Assembly (NCBI GenBank): GCA_025057175.1 | Contig: JANWYE010000006.1 | Span: 1-44,090 of the forward strand | Length of the DNA: 44,090 nucleotides | Reading direction: 5' to 3' | From: Chloroflexus sp. | GTDB lineage: Bacteria; Chloroflexota; Chloroflexia; Chloroflexales; Chloroflexaceae | Shown here: positions 1-9,440 of the stretch, piece by piece | Position numbering within the stretch: the first letter of the stretch is position 1 | Layout: every line of letters starts with the position of its first letter | Made by a program: the position numbers and the translations under genes | Notes under the pieces: model-generated | What the model saw: only the letters and a program-made list of their open reading frames with translations | Told to the model about the DNA's origin: nothing | Database searches by the model: none

Positions 1-801
1 GAAGGGCTAGAGGCCGAAGTGCGCGCCGTCGGGGCAGTTCCGGCGACCATCGGCGTGATTGAAGGCGTGCCGGTGATTGGTCTCAACGGTAATGAGCTGG
101 AACGGTTGGCGACTGGCGGCGAACAAGTGCGCAAGCTAAGCCGTCGCGACATGAGCGCTGCAATCCTTGATCGGGTTGATGGGGCGACCACGGTTGCCGC
201 GACGATGGCCCTCGCCGCCGCCGCTGGGATTGAGGTCTTTGCCACCGGCGGCATTGGCGGCGTTCATCGCGGCGCAACCCATAGCTGGGATGTGAGCGCC
301 GATCTAACCGAATTAGGCCGCACGCCAGTGTTGGTGGTCTGCGCGGGCGCTAAAGCCATTCTCGATCTACCGGCCACGCTTGAATATCTTGAAACACAGG
401 GTGTGCCAGTAGTTGGCTATCAGACAAGAGAATTTCCGGCCTTCTACACCCCGCATAGCGGATTGCCGGTCGCCGCTGTCGCAGCCGATGCGTTGGCAGC
501 CGCGCGGATGTGGCGCTTGCAACGCCGTTACCGCAATTTTGCCGCGCCGGGAGGTATGTTGCTCTGCGTTCCTCCTCCTGAACGCAGCGCGCTCGAACGC
601 GAAGCAGTCGAAGCGGCTATTGCGCGGGCGTTGGCGCGGGCTACAGCCGAAGGGGTGCGCGGGCCGGCTGTGACTCCCTTCCTGCTGGCAGCTATGGCTG
701 AAGAGACGAGCGGCGAAAGCATCGAGACCAACATCGCCTTGCTGCGAAACAATACCCGCGTCGCTGCCGAAGTAGCCGTGCGTGTCAGCGAACTGGGATA
801 A
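1..801 (+). CDS. psuG: Pseudouridine-5'-phosphate glycosidase (5'-truncated by window edge)
   Basis: Frame 1 is open from base 1 (EGLEAEVRAVGAVPATIGVIEGVPVIGLN...). Contains FATGGIGGVHRGA and SGLPV, typical of the PsuG/IndA family. Confidence 0.9.
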   Translation, partial: EGLEAEVRAVGAVPATIGVIEGVPVIGLNGNELERLATGGEQVRKLSRRDMSAAILDRVDGATTVAATMALAAAAGIEVFATGGIGGVHRGATHSWDVSADLTELGRTPVLVVCAGAKAILDLPATLEYLETQGVPVVGYQTREFPAFYTPHSGLPVAAVAADALAAARMWRLQRRYRNFAAPGGMLLCVPPPERSALEREAVEAAIARALARATAEGVRGPAVTPFLLAAMAEETSGESIETNIALLRNNTRVAAEVAVRVSELG

Positions 802-833
802 CAGGGGATGTGAACAAACTATGTGCAAAGTAC

Positions 834-862
834 TTGACAAATTGTGTTATTGCTCGTATACT
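834..862 (+). promoter_or_regulatory. Sigma-70 promoter of the sigma-factor gene: TTGACA-N17-TATACT
   Basis: TTGACA at 834-839, TATACT at 857-862, spacing 17. Confidence 0.75.
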
Positions 863-1039
863 TACATTCGCTGTTATCAGATATAACAGCGGTATCCGTC
901 ACATCCTCGACGGTTTCGACCTCACACGTTACCCCGTTTCGTTACGTGCTGGGCGCCTCTGATGGCATCTCCGTACCCACGGAGACACTTAAGGTTTTGT
1001 TTTGGTTGTGGCTGCATAGTACAGCAGGAGTGCCCGCCA

Positions 1040-2077
1040 ATGCTCAAGCGTCGACCATCAAGCTGGAATCACGAAGATACAACGCTCTCCACGCACGAGC
1101 GCGACGACCGTTTCGGGCACGAAGAAGAACTTTTGTCACCCGATCTGAGCGAGGTCGAGCGGATCGAGCCGTCGCTCGATGCCGTGCAGCATTACCTACA
1201 AGAGATCGGTCGCGTCTCATTGCTTACCGCCGCCGAAGAGATCGAATTGGCCGAGCGGATCGAGCGCGGTAATGAGGCTGAAGCGCGCTTGGCCCAAGCA
1301 ACCGATCTCACGCCACGCGAGCGCTGTGAGCTGCTTAAGGTGGTGCAACAAGGCGAAGAAGCGCGCCGGCACCTGATCCAAGCCAATCTGCGACTGGTCG
1401 TCAGCATCGCTAAGAAGTATGTCGGTCGCGGCCTTTCGCTGCTCGATCTGATCCAAGAGGGGAATATTGGCCTGATGCGCGCGGTCGAGAAATTTGATCA
1501 CCACAAAGGCAACCGCTTTAGCACCTACGCCACGTGGTGGATCCGGCAAGCGGTGACGCGCGCTATCGCCGAACAAGGCCGCACCATTCGCCTGCCGGTG
1601 CATATGAGCGAGTCGGTCGGGCAGGTCAAGCGCATTGCCGATCGCTTGGCCCAATCGCTCGAACGCCAGCCAACCGCTGAAGAGATTGCCATGGCGCTTG
1701 GCCAGCCGGTCGAGCGTATCCAGCGCGTGCTCGAGGCGGCCCGCCGGCCTGTCTCGCTCGAAACACCCGTTGGCGACGAAGGTGAACATACCCTCGGCGA
1801 TTTTCTCACCGACGAGGAGCTGCCGACTCCCGGTGATGTGGCTGCCCAAAAGCTGTTGCGCCGCGATCTCTGCGCCGCGCTCGATCAGCTTAACGAACGC
1901 GAACGCCGGATCATCGATCTCCGCTACGGTCTTGTCGATGGCCGCCGCCGCACCCTCGAAGAGGTTGGGCGCGTGCTTGGCATGACCCGCGAGCGCGCTC
2001 GCCAGATCGAGGCCGAAGCCCTGCGCCGCTTGCGTAGCCCCGAAGTCGGCCAACATCTGCGTGATTATTTAGAGTAG
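1040..2077 (+). CDS. RNA polymerase sigma-70 family factor (RpoD/SigA-like)
   Basis: [53 protein letters not shown] (region 2), region 3, and C-terminal [28 protein letters not shown] (region 4.2). ATG at 1040 is preceded by caggag; the 962 start in the track is less likely. Confidence 0.93.
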   Translation: MLKRRPSSWNHEDTTLSTHERDDRFGHEEELLSPDLSEVERIEPSLDAVQHYLQEIGRVSLLTAAEEIELAERIERGNEAEARLAQATDLTPRERCELLKVVQQGEEARRHLIQANLRLVVSIAKKYVGRGLSLLDLIQEGNIGLMRAVEKFDHHKGNRFSTYATWWIRQAVTRAIAEQGRTIRLPVHMSESVGQVKRIADRLAQSLERQPTAEEIAMALGQPVERIQRVLEAARRPVSLETPVGDEGEHTLGDFLTDEELPTPGDVAAQKLLRRDLCAALDQLNERERRIIDLRYGLVDGRRRTLEEVGRVLGMTRERARQIEAEALRRLRSPEVGQHLRDYLE

Positions 2078-2100
2078 ATTTGTGGTGAAGGCAGGAGGGG

Positions 2101-2130
2101 CAAAGGGACAGGTTGAAACCTGTCCCTTTG
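2101..2130. terminator. Bidirectional terminator-like hairpin between convergent genes
   Basis: CAAAGGGACAGGTT-GA-AACCTGTCCCTTTG, a perfect 14-bp inverted repeat between the sigma gene (+) and the S41 peptidase (-). Confidence 0.7.
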
Positions 2131-2139
2131 GCCTCACCT

Positions 2140-3534
2140 TCACCGCATCCGTTCCAATGCCAACCCAACCCACGGATCGGCCTCTAACCGGAAGCGCGTC
2201 CAGTCGCTATCCGGTCGCACATCGGGTTGTACGCCGCGCCCCTCCAGATCAGATCCGTCATTGAGCCGAAAACCCTCTTGCGCCACCCACAACCGCGCGC
2301 CGCCGGTGATTTCGTAAGCGTAGATGGTTTCGGTATTGCCGGCTGATGGCGTTCCAATCACTACCGCCCCTGCCTCGCGTTGTAAGATCGCGGCTAGTAA
2401 TTCGGCATACGATGCCGTGCCGCGATCGATCAGTACTGCTAATGGCAGGCCGCGTAGATTAGGGTTGCGCTCGCTTACGACCAGTGGTATTTCACCCTTC
2501 CGGCTCACAAACGCTCCCACTTCACCGGTCACAAAATGGCCAAGCAGCCCGCTGAGCACATCGCGCCATCCACCCGGATTGCTGCGCAGATCGAGGATGA
2601 CGCCACGCAGTGGCCGTTCGGCGACGAGCTGTTGCAACGCCGCTGCCACCTGTTCGTGCATGTCACGCACCCAGAGCGTGCTAATAGCAACGTAGGCAAT
2701 ATCGTGGCTCAAGCGTAACACTAACGGCTCGATCCGGCCTTCAACCCGCTCCCGCACCAGCTCGAATTCGCGCGAACCACCATCGGGTTGCACCACCAAC
2801 AGGCGTACCCGGCTACCCAATGGCCCTTCAATCGAGCCGAGCGTGAAGGTTTGCCCATCAATGGCTACAATCCGGTCGCGCGGGCGCAAGCCGGCCTGCG
2901 CTGCCGGGCTAGCTGGAAAGACGTGTTGGATCAGCAGGCCGTCGTTCAGCCGTAGGGTCGTTACGCCAATCCCAACCTGTTCTTCTCGCCCGTTCGTCAA
3001 CCGATCTTCGGCAACAACCGCCTGCGGCGGCACGAAGCGCGAGTGGTCATCGCGCAGCAGCGCCACCATCGCGCTGATCACCGCGAAGAAGGTTGCGTCA
3101 TCTTCGGCAGCTAATGCCCGCGGGCCATACTCGGCCCGCGCCGCTGCCCAATCAACCCCGTTGAATGTGGGATCGATATAATGCTCGTTGATCGTCGTCC
3201 ATACTTCAGTGAAAATTTGCTGGCGTAATGCCGCATCGAGCGGCGGGCGCGGCGTAGGCGTCGCCGCACTGACGGCAGTGGCAGTTGGCAAGGGCATTGT
3301 GGTTGCCGCTGGCGCTGGTTGGGCAGTGGTTTGCGTTGAGCAGGCAACTAAAACGCTAGTAACCAACCAGAAGAGAGCACTGCGTAGAAAAGCACGAGTA
3401 CCTGTTCTAAGTGCCCATGCACGATTGGAAACCTCCCCCTGTTGGGGGGAGGCATAGTGATAGATATACCAATCTAGCGTTTTTTCATTTATCCTGTTTT
3501 GCACTCTGCCAATCCTGCCAGTCAAGCATTCCAC
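2140..3534 (-). CDS. S41 family peptidase (C-terminal processing protease-like, PDZ domain), probable lipoprotein
   Basis: PDZ-like segment GLLIQHVFPASPAAQAGLRPRDRIVAIDGQTF; S41 core VILDLRSNPGGW and DRGTASYAELLAAILQ; lipobox VLVAC near the N-terminus. True start uncertain. Confidence 0.85.
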   Translation of the reverse strand: MECLTGRIGRVQNRINEKTLDWYIYHYASPQQGEVSNRAWALRTGTRAFLRSALFWLVTSVLVACSTQTTAQPAPAATTMPLPTATAVSAATPTPRPPLDAALRQQIFTEVWTTINEHYIDPTFNGVDWAAARAEYGPRALAAEDDATFFAVISAMVALLRDDHSRFVPPQAVVAEDRLTNGREEQVGIGVTTLRLNDGLLIQHVFPASPAAQAGLRPRDRIVAIDGQTFTLGSIEGPLGSRVRLLVVQPDGGSREFELVRERVEGRIEPLVLRLSHDIAYVAISTLWVRDMHEQVAAALQQLVAERPLRGVILDLRSNPGGWRDVLSGLLGHFVTGEVGAFVSRKGEIPLVVSERNPNLRGLPLAVLIDRGTASYAELLAAILQREAGAVVIGTPSAGNTETIYAYEITGGARLWVAQEGFRLNDGSDLEGRGVQPDVRPDSDWTRFRLEADPWVGLALERMR

Positions 3535-3544
3535 TCGTCAGCCA

Positions 3545-5266
3545 TCATTCCACTGCAAACGCCGCCGCCAACACTTCGCCGGCCAGCCGCGCCGCTGCGC
3601 CGCTTCCCTCGCCACCCTGCTCGATAATCACCGCCACCGCGTAGCGTGGCGCATCAATTGGGCCGATCGCAATAAACCATGCGTGCGGTGTTGCGCCGGG
3701 CACATGCTCGGCAGTGCCTGACTTGCCACCTACCGGTTGCGGCACAAACTGCGAGATAATGCTGCCAAAACCGTACTGCGCCACCGCTGCCATATAGTCG
3801 CGCATCCGGCGCGCAGTGTTGCCGGACATCACCCGGCGAATGCCGCTCGGCGCTGCTCGCCAGACTTCACTGCCATCAGGGCGCGTAATCCGCTGTACCA
3901 GATAGGGTTGCATCATCACACCATCGTTGGCAATCGCTGCCGCCACCAACGCCATCTGCAACGGCGTCACCAACAATTGCCCTTGCCCATAACCGGTATC
4001 GGCCAGCGCCCGTGGCTGTTCCAAAAAATCAGGACGCACCGCCAGCAGGCTCGGTTCGGAAGGCAGATCGCGCAGCGGGCGAAACCCAGCCGGCAACCGG
4101 TTCGGGAGAAAGATATTGAAGCGCTGCGCTACCTCAGCGAGCCGCTCGGCCCCCAACCGCACAGCATATTGAGCAAAGGCAGTATTGCACGAGAAGGCGT
4201 AGACACGCTCTAATGTGGCCGGTTCACCAATGCGCGCGCCGAGATTGTCTACCGCATTGACGATGGGCGGCGCATTGGGATCAGGAACGTATTCATTCGG
4301 ACAGGTTATCTGGTTTGGCTGCCCCTGCAACGGGTGTTCCAATACCGCTACTGCCGTGACGGTCTTGAAGGTTGAACCGGGTGGATAGCGCCCTTGGGTT
4401 GCGCGATTGAGCAGTGGTTGGCCGGCATCATCGCGGTTTAATTGCGACCAATAATCGCTCACGCGACGCCGTTCGGCGGCGAGATCGGATGCGGCAGGAT
4501 TGACCACAAGCTGGCTCGGATCGAAGCCGGGCCGGCTCACCAACGCTAGTATCGCGCCGGTGCGCGGATCAAGCACGACCACCGCGCCGCGCCGCTCGCC
4601 CAGCAATGCTGCCACGCGCGCTTGTAATTCGGCATCGAGTGTTAACGTAAGCGAATTGCCCCGTTGCGCTTCTCCCGTCCATTCACTGAGCAGCATCTCC
4701 CACTCGTTGCCGCGCTCGCCCGACAAATACGCATTGTACGTAGCTTCGAGACCACTTTGTCCGTAGCGCGGGCTAAAAAACCCCAGCACATGCCCGAAGG
4801 CAGTCATATCATATTGGTTGGCCAGCGGATAGGTGCGGCGAGCAATGCCATTAATCATAACGCTCTCGGTGAGCGTGCGCCCCCGCCGGTCGAGGATCGC
4901 GCCGCGCAGCACCCGCTGCGTTGCCAGCACCGGTCGAACATTGCTGGTAGTGCTGCCATCGGCGCTCGTGACAACATACGTGCTGATGACACCAGCCTGC
5001 ACAAATTGCTGGCGGAGCAATTGCAAGCTAAGCATCAGAAACCCGATGATAACGACTGCGCCAACGCGGGAAACGGTGCGGGCAAGATCACTGCTCGGCG
5101 GGGCATCGCTCAACCGGCTGAGCAACACCAATCCGGCCAGCGGTCCACCGATCCAGAGCAAGAGCAGCCAACGTGGTTCTTGCTCAACCGGTAGCCAGAT
5201 GCCATAACCTAATAGCGCCAGCGCCACGACAAGCGCCGGCGCATGCCAAAAACGGCGCGGTCTCAT
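3545..5266 (-). CDS. Penicillin-binding protein, transpeptidase (FtsI/PBP2/PbpA-like)
   Basis: PGSTFKTVTA (SxxK), SCN in FSCNTAF, KSGTAEH (KTG-type box). ATG at 5266 is the preferred start (MRPRRFWHAPALVV). Confidence 0.9.
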   Translation of the reverse strand: MRPRRFWHAPALVVALALLGYGIWLPVEQEPRWLLLLWIGGPLAGLVLLSRLSDAPPSSDLARTVSRVGAVVIIGFLMLSLQLLRQQFVQAGVISTYVVTSADGSTTSNVRPVLATQRVLRGAILDRRGRTLTESVMINGIARRTYPLANQYDMTAFGHVLGFFSPRYGQSGLEATYNAYLSGERGNEWEMLLSEWTGEAQRGNSLTLTLDAELQARVAALLGERRGAVVVLDPRTGAILALVSRPGFDPSQLVVNPAASDLAAERRRVSDYWSQLNRDDAGQPLLNRATQGRYPPGSTFKTVTAVAVLEHPLQGQPNQITCPNEYVPDPNAPPIVNAVDNLGARIGEPATLERVYAFSCNTAFAQYAVRLGAERLAEVAQRFNIFLPNRLPAGFRPLRDLPSEPSLLAVRPDFLEQPRALADTGYGQGQLLVTPLQMALVAAAIANDGVMMQPYLVQRITRPDGSEVWRAAPSGIRRVMSGNTARRMRDYMAAVAQYGFGSIISQFVPQPVGGKSGTAEHVPGATPHAWFIAIGPIDAPRYAVAVIIEQGGEGSGAAARLAGEVLAAAFAVE

Positions 5267-5335
5267 GCATTCAGACTCCTCGCCAATTGCTCTACTGCTA
5301 GCGCAGCGAGTATCTACTGGCATGATACCGCATCT

Positions 5336-6403
5336 TTATGATCCAAGCGGAAGGGTGACACGCACCGTCAAACCGCCCTGCTCGCCTTCAAAGACCGCAA
5401 GCTGGCCGTCAAGTTCGGCGATCCGGTAGCGTAAGGCGCGCAGCGCATGCAGATGCGGGCGTTCGTAAGTGCCGTCGAGCAAGCCGACCCCATCATCCTC
5501 TACTTGCAACGTCACTGCTTGATCACCAACGTGGAGCCACACCTTACACGACGATGCATGGGCGTGGCGGCGCACATTCGCCAAAGCTTCTTGGGCTGCC
5601 CGTAACAAGACATTTTGCTGAGCCAACGTCAACTTCTGCACCGCGCCGTCGATTTGGCAAGCCACTTGCAAACCGCCACGCTGCCGCTCTCCATCAACTA
5701 ACTGGATGATAGCGAGGCGGAGATCAGGCCGTAACGAGACTGCCGGCGCAAGTTCGGCGCCACGGCGACTGCTAGCGCCGGTTATTGCTGACGGATACCA
5801 TTCCGGCGCTGTCCCGATCTGCTCGCTGCCCGGCAAGGTTGAGTGGCGCAATGTCACCGGCGACGATGACGCATTAAATGGGGGCAGACTCTGGCCCAAT
5901 TGGCGATCCATTGGTATCCGTTGCCAAGCTGCTAACGCTGCCCAACCAAGCGCAAACAGGAGTGGCACACCGGCCTGTATTCCGGCCGGATCGGCGACTG
6001 CAAGGATCGAACTGCTGATCAAATTCAGCACGCCGACACTAATCCCACCGATCAGCGCGCCTTGCCAGCCAAACAGCAATGCTGGGGCAATGAGACTGCC
6101 CAACGCATAGGGGCCAAATGGTAAAAATGCCCCTCCACTCAAGGTGACGACCAGCCAGCCCAACAACACATCAAGTATGAGGAGTAACGGCCGCCGTTGC
6201 ATCAGGCGTAAATAGTTCATCGCTTGGGGCGTTATCACGAGCGTGACCAGCAAAACCACCAGCAAGAGGCTGGCATGTTTGGGTAAACTATCGATTGCGT
6301 AACCGGGCAAGGTCAACGCTAGGCCAGCGCTCAGCCATGCCAGCCAGCGATACCCGACAAAGAGAAAGACGGGGTTGAGGCGCTGTCGCCACCTGTCAAT
6401 CAT
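5336..6403 (-). CDS. Membrane protein with C-terminal HATPase_c domain (NarL-type sensor kinase-like)
   Basis: N-terminal TM segments; EALANVRRHAHASSCKVWLHV and VEDDGVGL match HATPase_c of HisKA_3-type kinases. Start at internal Met 6403 preferred over 6547. Confidence 0.7.
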   Translation of the reverse strand: MIDRWRQRLNPVFLFVGYRWLAWLSAGLALTLPGYAIDSLPKHASLLLVVLLVTLVITPQAMNYLRLMQRRPLLLILDVLLGWLVVTLSGGAFLPFGPYALGSLIAPALLFGWQGALIGGISVGVLNLISSSILAVADPAGIQAGVPLLFALGWAALAAWQRIPMDRQLGQSLPPFNASSSPVTLRHSTLPGSEQIGTAPEWYPSAITGASSRRGAELAPAVSLRPDLRLAIIQLVDGERQRGGLQVACQIDGAVQKLTLAQQNVLLRAAQEALANVRRHAHASSCKVWLHVGDQAVTLQVEDDGVGLLDGTYERPHLHALRALRYRIAELDGQLAVFEGEQGGLTVRVTLPLGS

Positions 6404-6556
6404 GTGTCGCACGCGCTTTCTCCCGGCGGCGGCCGGAAGGATGAGGTCGCCGCGATGAAGCTGGGGTACTATCAGTAAAGCATGAGTAAGTGTAGCAGAA
6501 AGCCCGCAGTGCGGCAAGACCGATCTTAGGAACATTGGTGGAAACAACTTATCGAC

Positions 6557-7399
6557 CTACCGCAACGACATATACGCCACTCCGCCAACCAATACAACTC
6601 CGACAATGCTGTACTCGATTAAGAGCCGGCGATCCAATTGGCCGCTACAGGCATAGCCGAGCAATCCGATCACGACATACAACACCGTGACCAAGACGAC
6701 CCCTGCCAGTAAAAAAGTGGTCTGCCAGTAGTTCAACGCCCACATCAGCTCGGCAATCCCGATCCCGGCAATCAACGCTACCCCAATCGAAATCGGCCGG
6801 CGCTGAATGTTAAGGAGCGCATAGACGAGTAGCGCCGACACTAACGCCACCATTGTCGCTGAATAGAGCGTGCGATAGCGGGTGTAGTAGATGGCGCTAA
6901 AACTGCCAAACGCAATCAGATAGCCGCTGATGTGCAACACTATCTGCGCCGGCGTGTGAATCTCCGCCTGCCGGTCGAGACTGAAATACTGCGCCGCAAG
7001 GGTAACGATTAGCATACTGGCCGCAGCAATCAATGCTAGCAAGAATGCTGTTCCGCCCAACACCGGATTGAAGAGTCGCCAGAAGGCGTAGGCCGCAATC
7101 ACGCTCAATCCCGGCAAGAACCAGAATGCCGGTATTACATTGCGCAGCGGCCCGAATGAGCGAAGAACCCAATTCATCGGCTGGGGATGTGGGCGTGCGA
7201 TCCATTCAGCACCCATCGCAGTTAACAAAACGAGTGAGCCGATTAACAACCACGATAAGCTGACTTCTGGTAGATCGCCGCCGAAGGCAAAGCGCGGATT
7301 GACTGTGCTACTGTCGATGAGGAATGTGATGGCTAGCCCGATCGTGACGATAAAAGCAACCGTCACAATGTATTCGTAACGCGGCTGCGGTGATTGCAC
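6557..7399 (-). CDS. Multi-pass membrane protein of unknown function
   Basis: Several hydrophobic segments throughout; GTG start at 7399 with GGAGG upstream. Confidence 0.65.
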   Translation of the reverse strand: MQSPQPRYEYIVTVAFIVTIGLAITFLIDSSTVNPRFAFGGDLPEVSLSWLLIGSLVLLTAMGAEWIARPHPQPMNWVLRSFGPLRNVIPAFWFLPGLSVIAAYAFWRLFNPVLGGTAFLLALIAAASMLIVTLAAQYFSLDRQAEIHTPAQIVLHISGYLIAFGSFSAIYYTRYRTLYSATMVALVSALLVYALLNIQRRPISIGVALIAGIGIAELMWALNYWQTTFLLAGVVLVTVLYVVIGLLGYACSGQLDRRLLIEYSIVGVVLVGGVAYMSLR

Positions 7400-7420
7400 G
7401 CTAAACCTCCTTTGATAATT

Positions 7421-7441
7421 TGAAACTGTTTCATTTGAAAC
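7421..7441. promoter_or_regulatory. Overlapping palindromes TGAAAC-T-GTTTCA-TT-TGAAAC (candidate MarR operator)
   Basis: Three alternating half-sites in the divergent intergenic region upstream of the marR-like gene. Confidence 0.55.
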
Positions 7442-7445
7442 AATA

Positions 7446-7475
7446 TTGACACAGTGGCAACAGTTGTGCTATAGT
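7446..7475 (+). promoter_or_regulatory. Promoter of marR-like gene: TTGACA-N18-TATAGT
   Basis: TTGACA 7446-7451, TATAGT 7470-7475. Confidence 0.6.
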
Positions 7476-7583
7476 TGTATGTAGCAGGAATTATACGGCA
7501 GATAACCATTACTTCTGTTTGCCTGCGACGGCAGTATTTTACTCCTACCCCTGCGCCTCCAGCGCACTAGTGAGGAGACAGCG

Positions 7584-8087
7584 ATGAGCCTCTCCACCGA
7601 GCCTACCGGATGGCAGCAGAGTAGTGAGACGACACCTGAGCTTGAGGCTTACACCTTGCTGCGTCAGGTTCACTCGATGCTCGAGATGTATAATCGCTAC
7701 GATCTGCGCGGTGAGGATTTGACCGTTCCACAATTTATGATCCTGAATTATGCGTCGCGCAGTGGTGTTCCACTCAGCGAAATTAGCGCGCGCATGATGT
7801 GCGACAATTCTAACTTGACCGGGATCGTCGATCGCCTCATTGCCAAAGGGTATGTCGAGCGTCGTCCCGATCCCAATGATCGCCGGGTTAGTTTAATATG
7901 CCTCACCGAGGCCGGCGCCGAGAAACTGCGTAATTTGCGCCCGCGCCACCACGAGCGGCTGCGCAAACGGATGCGCTCCCTCTCTGAGCATGAAGTGCAG
8001 CAATTGCGCGAATTGCTGCGCTCATTGTACAGCGGGTTGCTTGCGCCGGTTGAGGATGATCGCAATGGGCACCCAGCAGACGATTAA
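7584..8087 (+). CDS. MarR family transcriptional regulator
   Basis: wHTH pattern VPLSEISARMMCDNSNLTGIVDRLIAKGYVERRPDPNDRRVSLICLTEAG. Confidence 0.9.
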   Translation: MSLSTEPTGWQQSSETTPELEAYTLLRQVHSMLEMYNRYDLRGEDLTVPQFMILNYASRSGVPLSEISARMMCDNSNLTGIVDRLIAKGYVERRPDPNDRRVSLICLTEAGAEKLRNLRPRHHERLRKRMRSLSEHEVQQLRELLRSLYSGLLAPVEDDRNGHPADD

Positions 8088-8097
8088 GCAGTTTCCA

Positions 8098-9111
8098 TCA
8101 TCCTACCCCTAGGTAGTCCCGGCCCGGTTGATACCCCATCGCCGCCAGCCAGCCATTGATGAGATCGCGCGCGCCATGATTGGTGACATACACTAATACA
8201 AATGGCCGTGGCTGGCGATCAAGCCACACCGGTGCGCAGACGGGTGCGCCCCAAATGGTCTGGCCGATTTTATCAGGGTCTATGTCAATCCACGCTGCCG
8301 GCGGGAAGCCGCGCTCGATTAGGCGGCGCGCTCGTTGGCGCGTGACTCGGCCCGCTCCCCAATACACCAATGATCGCCCACTATGCAGGCGCGGATCGCG
8401 CGCGAGAAAATTGGCCCGTAGTTCGTCAAACAATTCCCGCGCATACCGTGGATCGGTGCGCGTCGCTCGATCGGGCCGCTCGCGCCACGCCAATAGGTTG
8501 CGCGGCAGCTTGGCCATCGCCAAACCAGCCGCGTGTATCCGTAACCACAATTCGTAGTCTTCTGGCCATGGCTCGGTGGTGTAGCCGCCTAGTTCCTCGA
8601 TTGCCTTGCGCCGGAACATTACCGAGGGGTGGGCGAACGGTGATTCAACATATATCTCGGCGGATACCTGTTCTGGCGTGAGCACTCGATTTTGCCAACG
8701 CAGGTATTCACGCAAGCCGGCCCGCACAGCGCGCGCTGGAAAGGCAACCACCCGGCTTGCAATCAAGGCTAGATCAGGCTGCTCCGTTAGCGCCTGATAT
8801 TGCAGTCCTAACCGATCCGGGTGCATCACATCATCCGCATCCATGCGGGCAATGATGGGCGCTCGCGCTAGTGCTAGGCCAAGATTGAGCGCCGCCGGCA
8901 ACCCAATCCGCCCGGCCCTAATCGGCACAATCCGCGCATCACGGGCCGCTGCTGCCGCCACAATTGCCGGCGACTCGTCATCAGATCCATCATCAATCGC
9001 CAATACTTCATAGGCGGTGAACGTCTGCCGGGCCAGCGAGTGCAAACATGCTGGCAGGGTCGCCGCCGCATTGCGGATGGGCAAGATGATTGAAACGAGT
9101 GGTGCAGGCAT
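8098..9111 (-). CDS. Glycosyltransferase family 2
   Basis: VSIILPIRNAAATLPACLHSLARQTFTAYEVLAIDDGSDD and MDADDVMHPDRL (DxD region). Start chosen at Met 9111 (or 9114). Confidence 0.88.
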   Translation of the reverse strand: MPAPLVSIILPIRNAAATLPACLHSLARQTFTAYEVLAIDDGSDDESPAIVAAAAARDARIVPIRAGRIGLPAALNLGLALARAPIIARMDADDVMHPDRLGLQYQALTEQPDLALIASRVVAFPARAVRAGLREYLRWQNRVLTPEQVSAEIYVESPFAHPSVMFRRKAIEELGGYTTEPWPEDYELWLRIHAAGLAMAKLPRNLLAWRERPDRATRTDPRYARELFDELRANFLARDPRLHSGRSLVYWGAGRVTRQRARRLIERGFPPAAWIDIDPDKIGQTIWGAPVCAPVWLDRQPRPFVLVYVTNHGARDLINGWLAAMGYQPGRDYLGVG

Positions 9112-9123
9112 CATGTGTAACAC

Positions 9124-9201
9124 AAAGGCGCAAAGCGCGCCACGAACGCGAAGGATAGGTGGGCATAGCAACCAGCGCGTTCATGAACCTCCCCAAACAA
9201 A
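9124..9201. repeat. Intergenic direct repeat, copy 1 (about 78 bp)
   Basis: aaaggcgcaaagcgcgccacgaacgcgaaggatag[g/t]tgggcatagcaaccagcgcgttcatgaacctccccaaac, repeated 163 bp downstream. Confidence 0.9.
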
Positions 9202-9286
9202 TTACCTTTGCGCCCGCTGCGTCCTCCGCGCCTTGGCGTTGCCCCCCTCCGCGCCTTGGCGTTGCCCCCTCCACATTGTGTCACGC

Positions 9287-9364
9287 AAAGGCGCAAAGCG
9301 CGCCACGAACGCGAAGGATAGTTGGGCATAGCAACCAGCGCGTTCATGAACCTCCCCAAACAAA
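9287..9364. repeat. Intergenic direct repeat, copy 2 (about 78 bp)
   Basis: Near-identical to 9124-9201. Both copies are followed by tccgcgccttggcgttgccccc motifs. Confidence 0.9.
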
Positions 9365-9440
9365 CTACTTTGCGCTCTTTGCGCCCTCCGCGCCTTGGCG
9401 TTGCCCCCCTCCGCGCCTCTGCCCTCTCCGCGCCTCTCCA

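Noticed and set aside
1217-2056. 279-aa minus-strand ORF opposite the sigma factor
   Set aside because: Shadow ORF of a clear sigma-70 coding frame.
9121-9440. Possible CRISPR array
   Set aside because: Only two long units with no short regular repeats or unique spacers; better explained as intergenic repeats.
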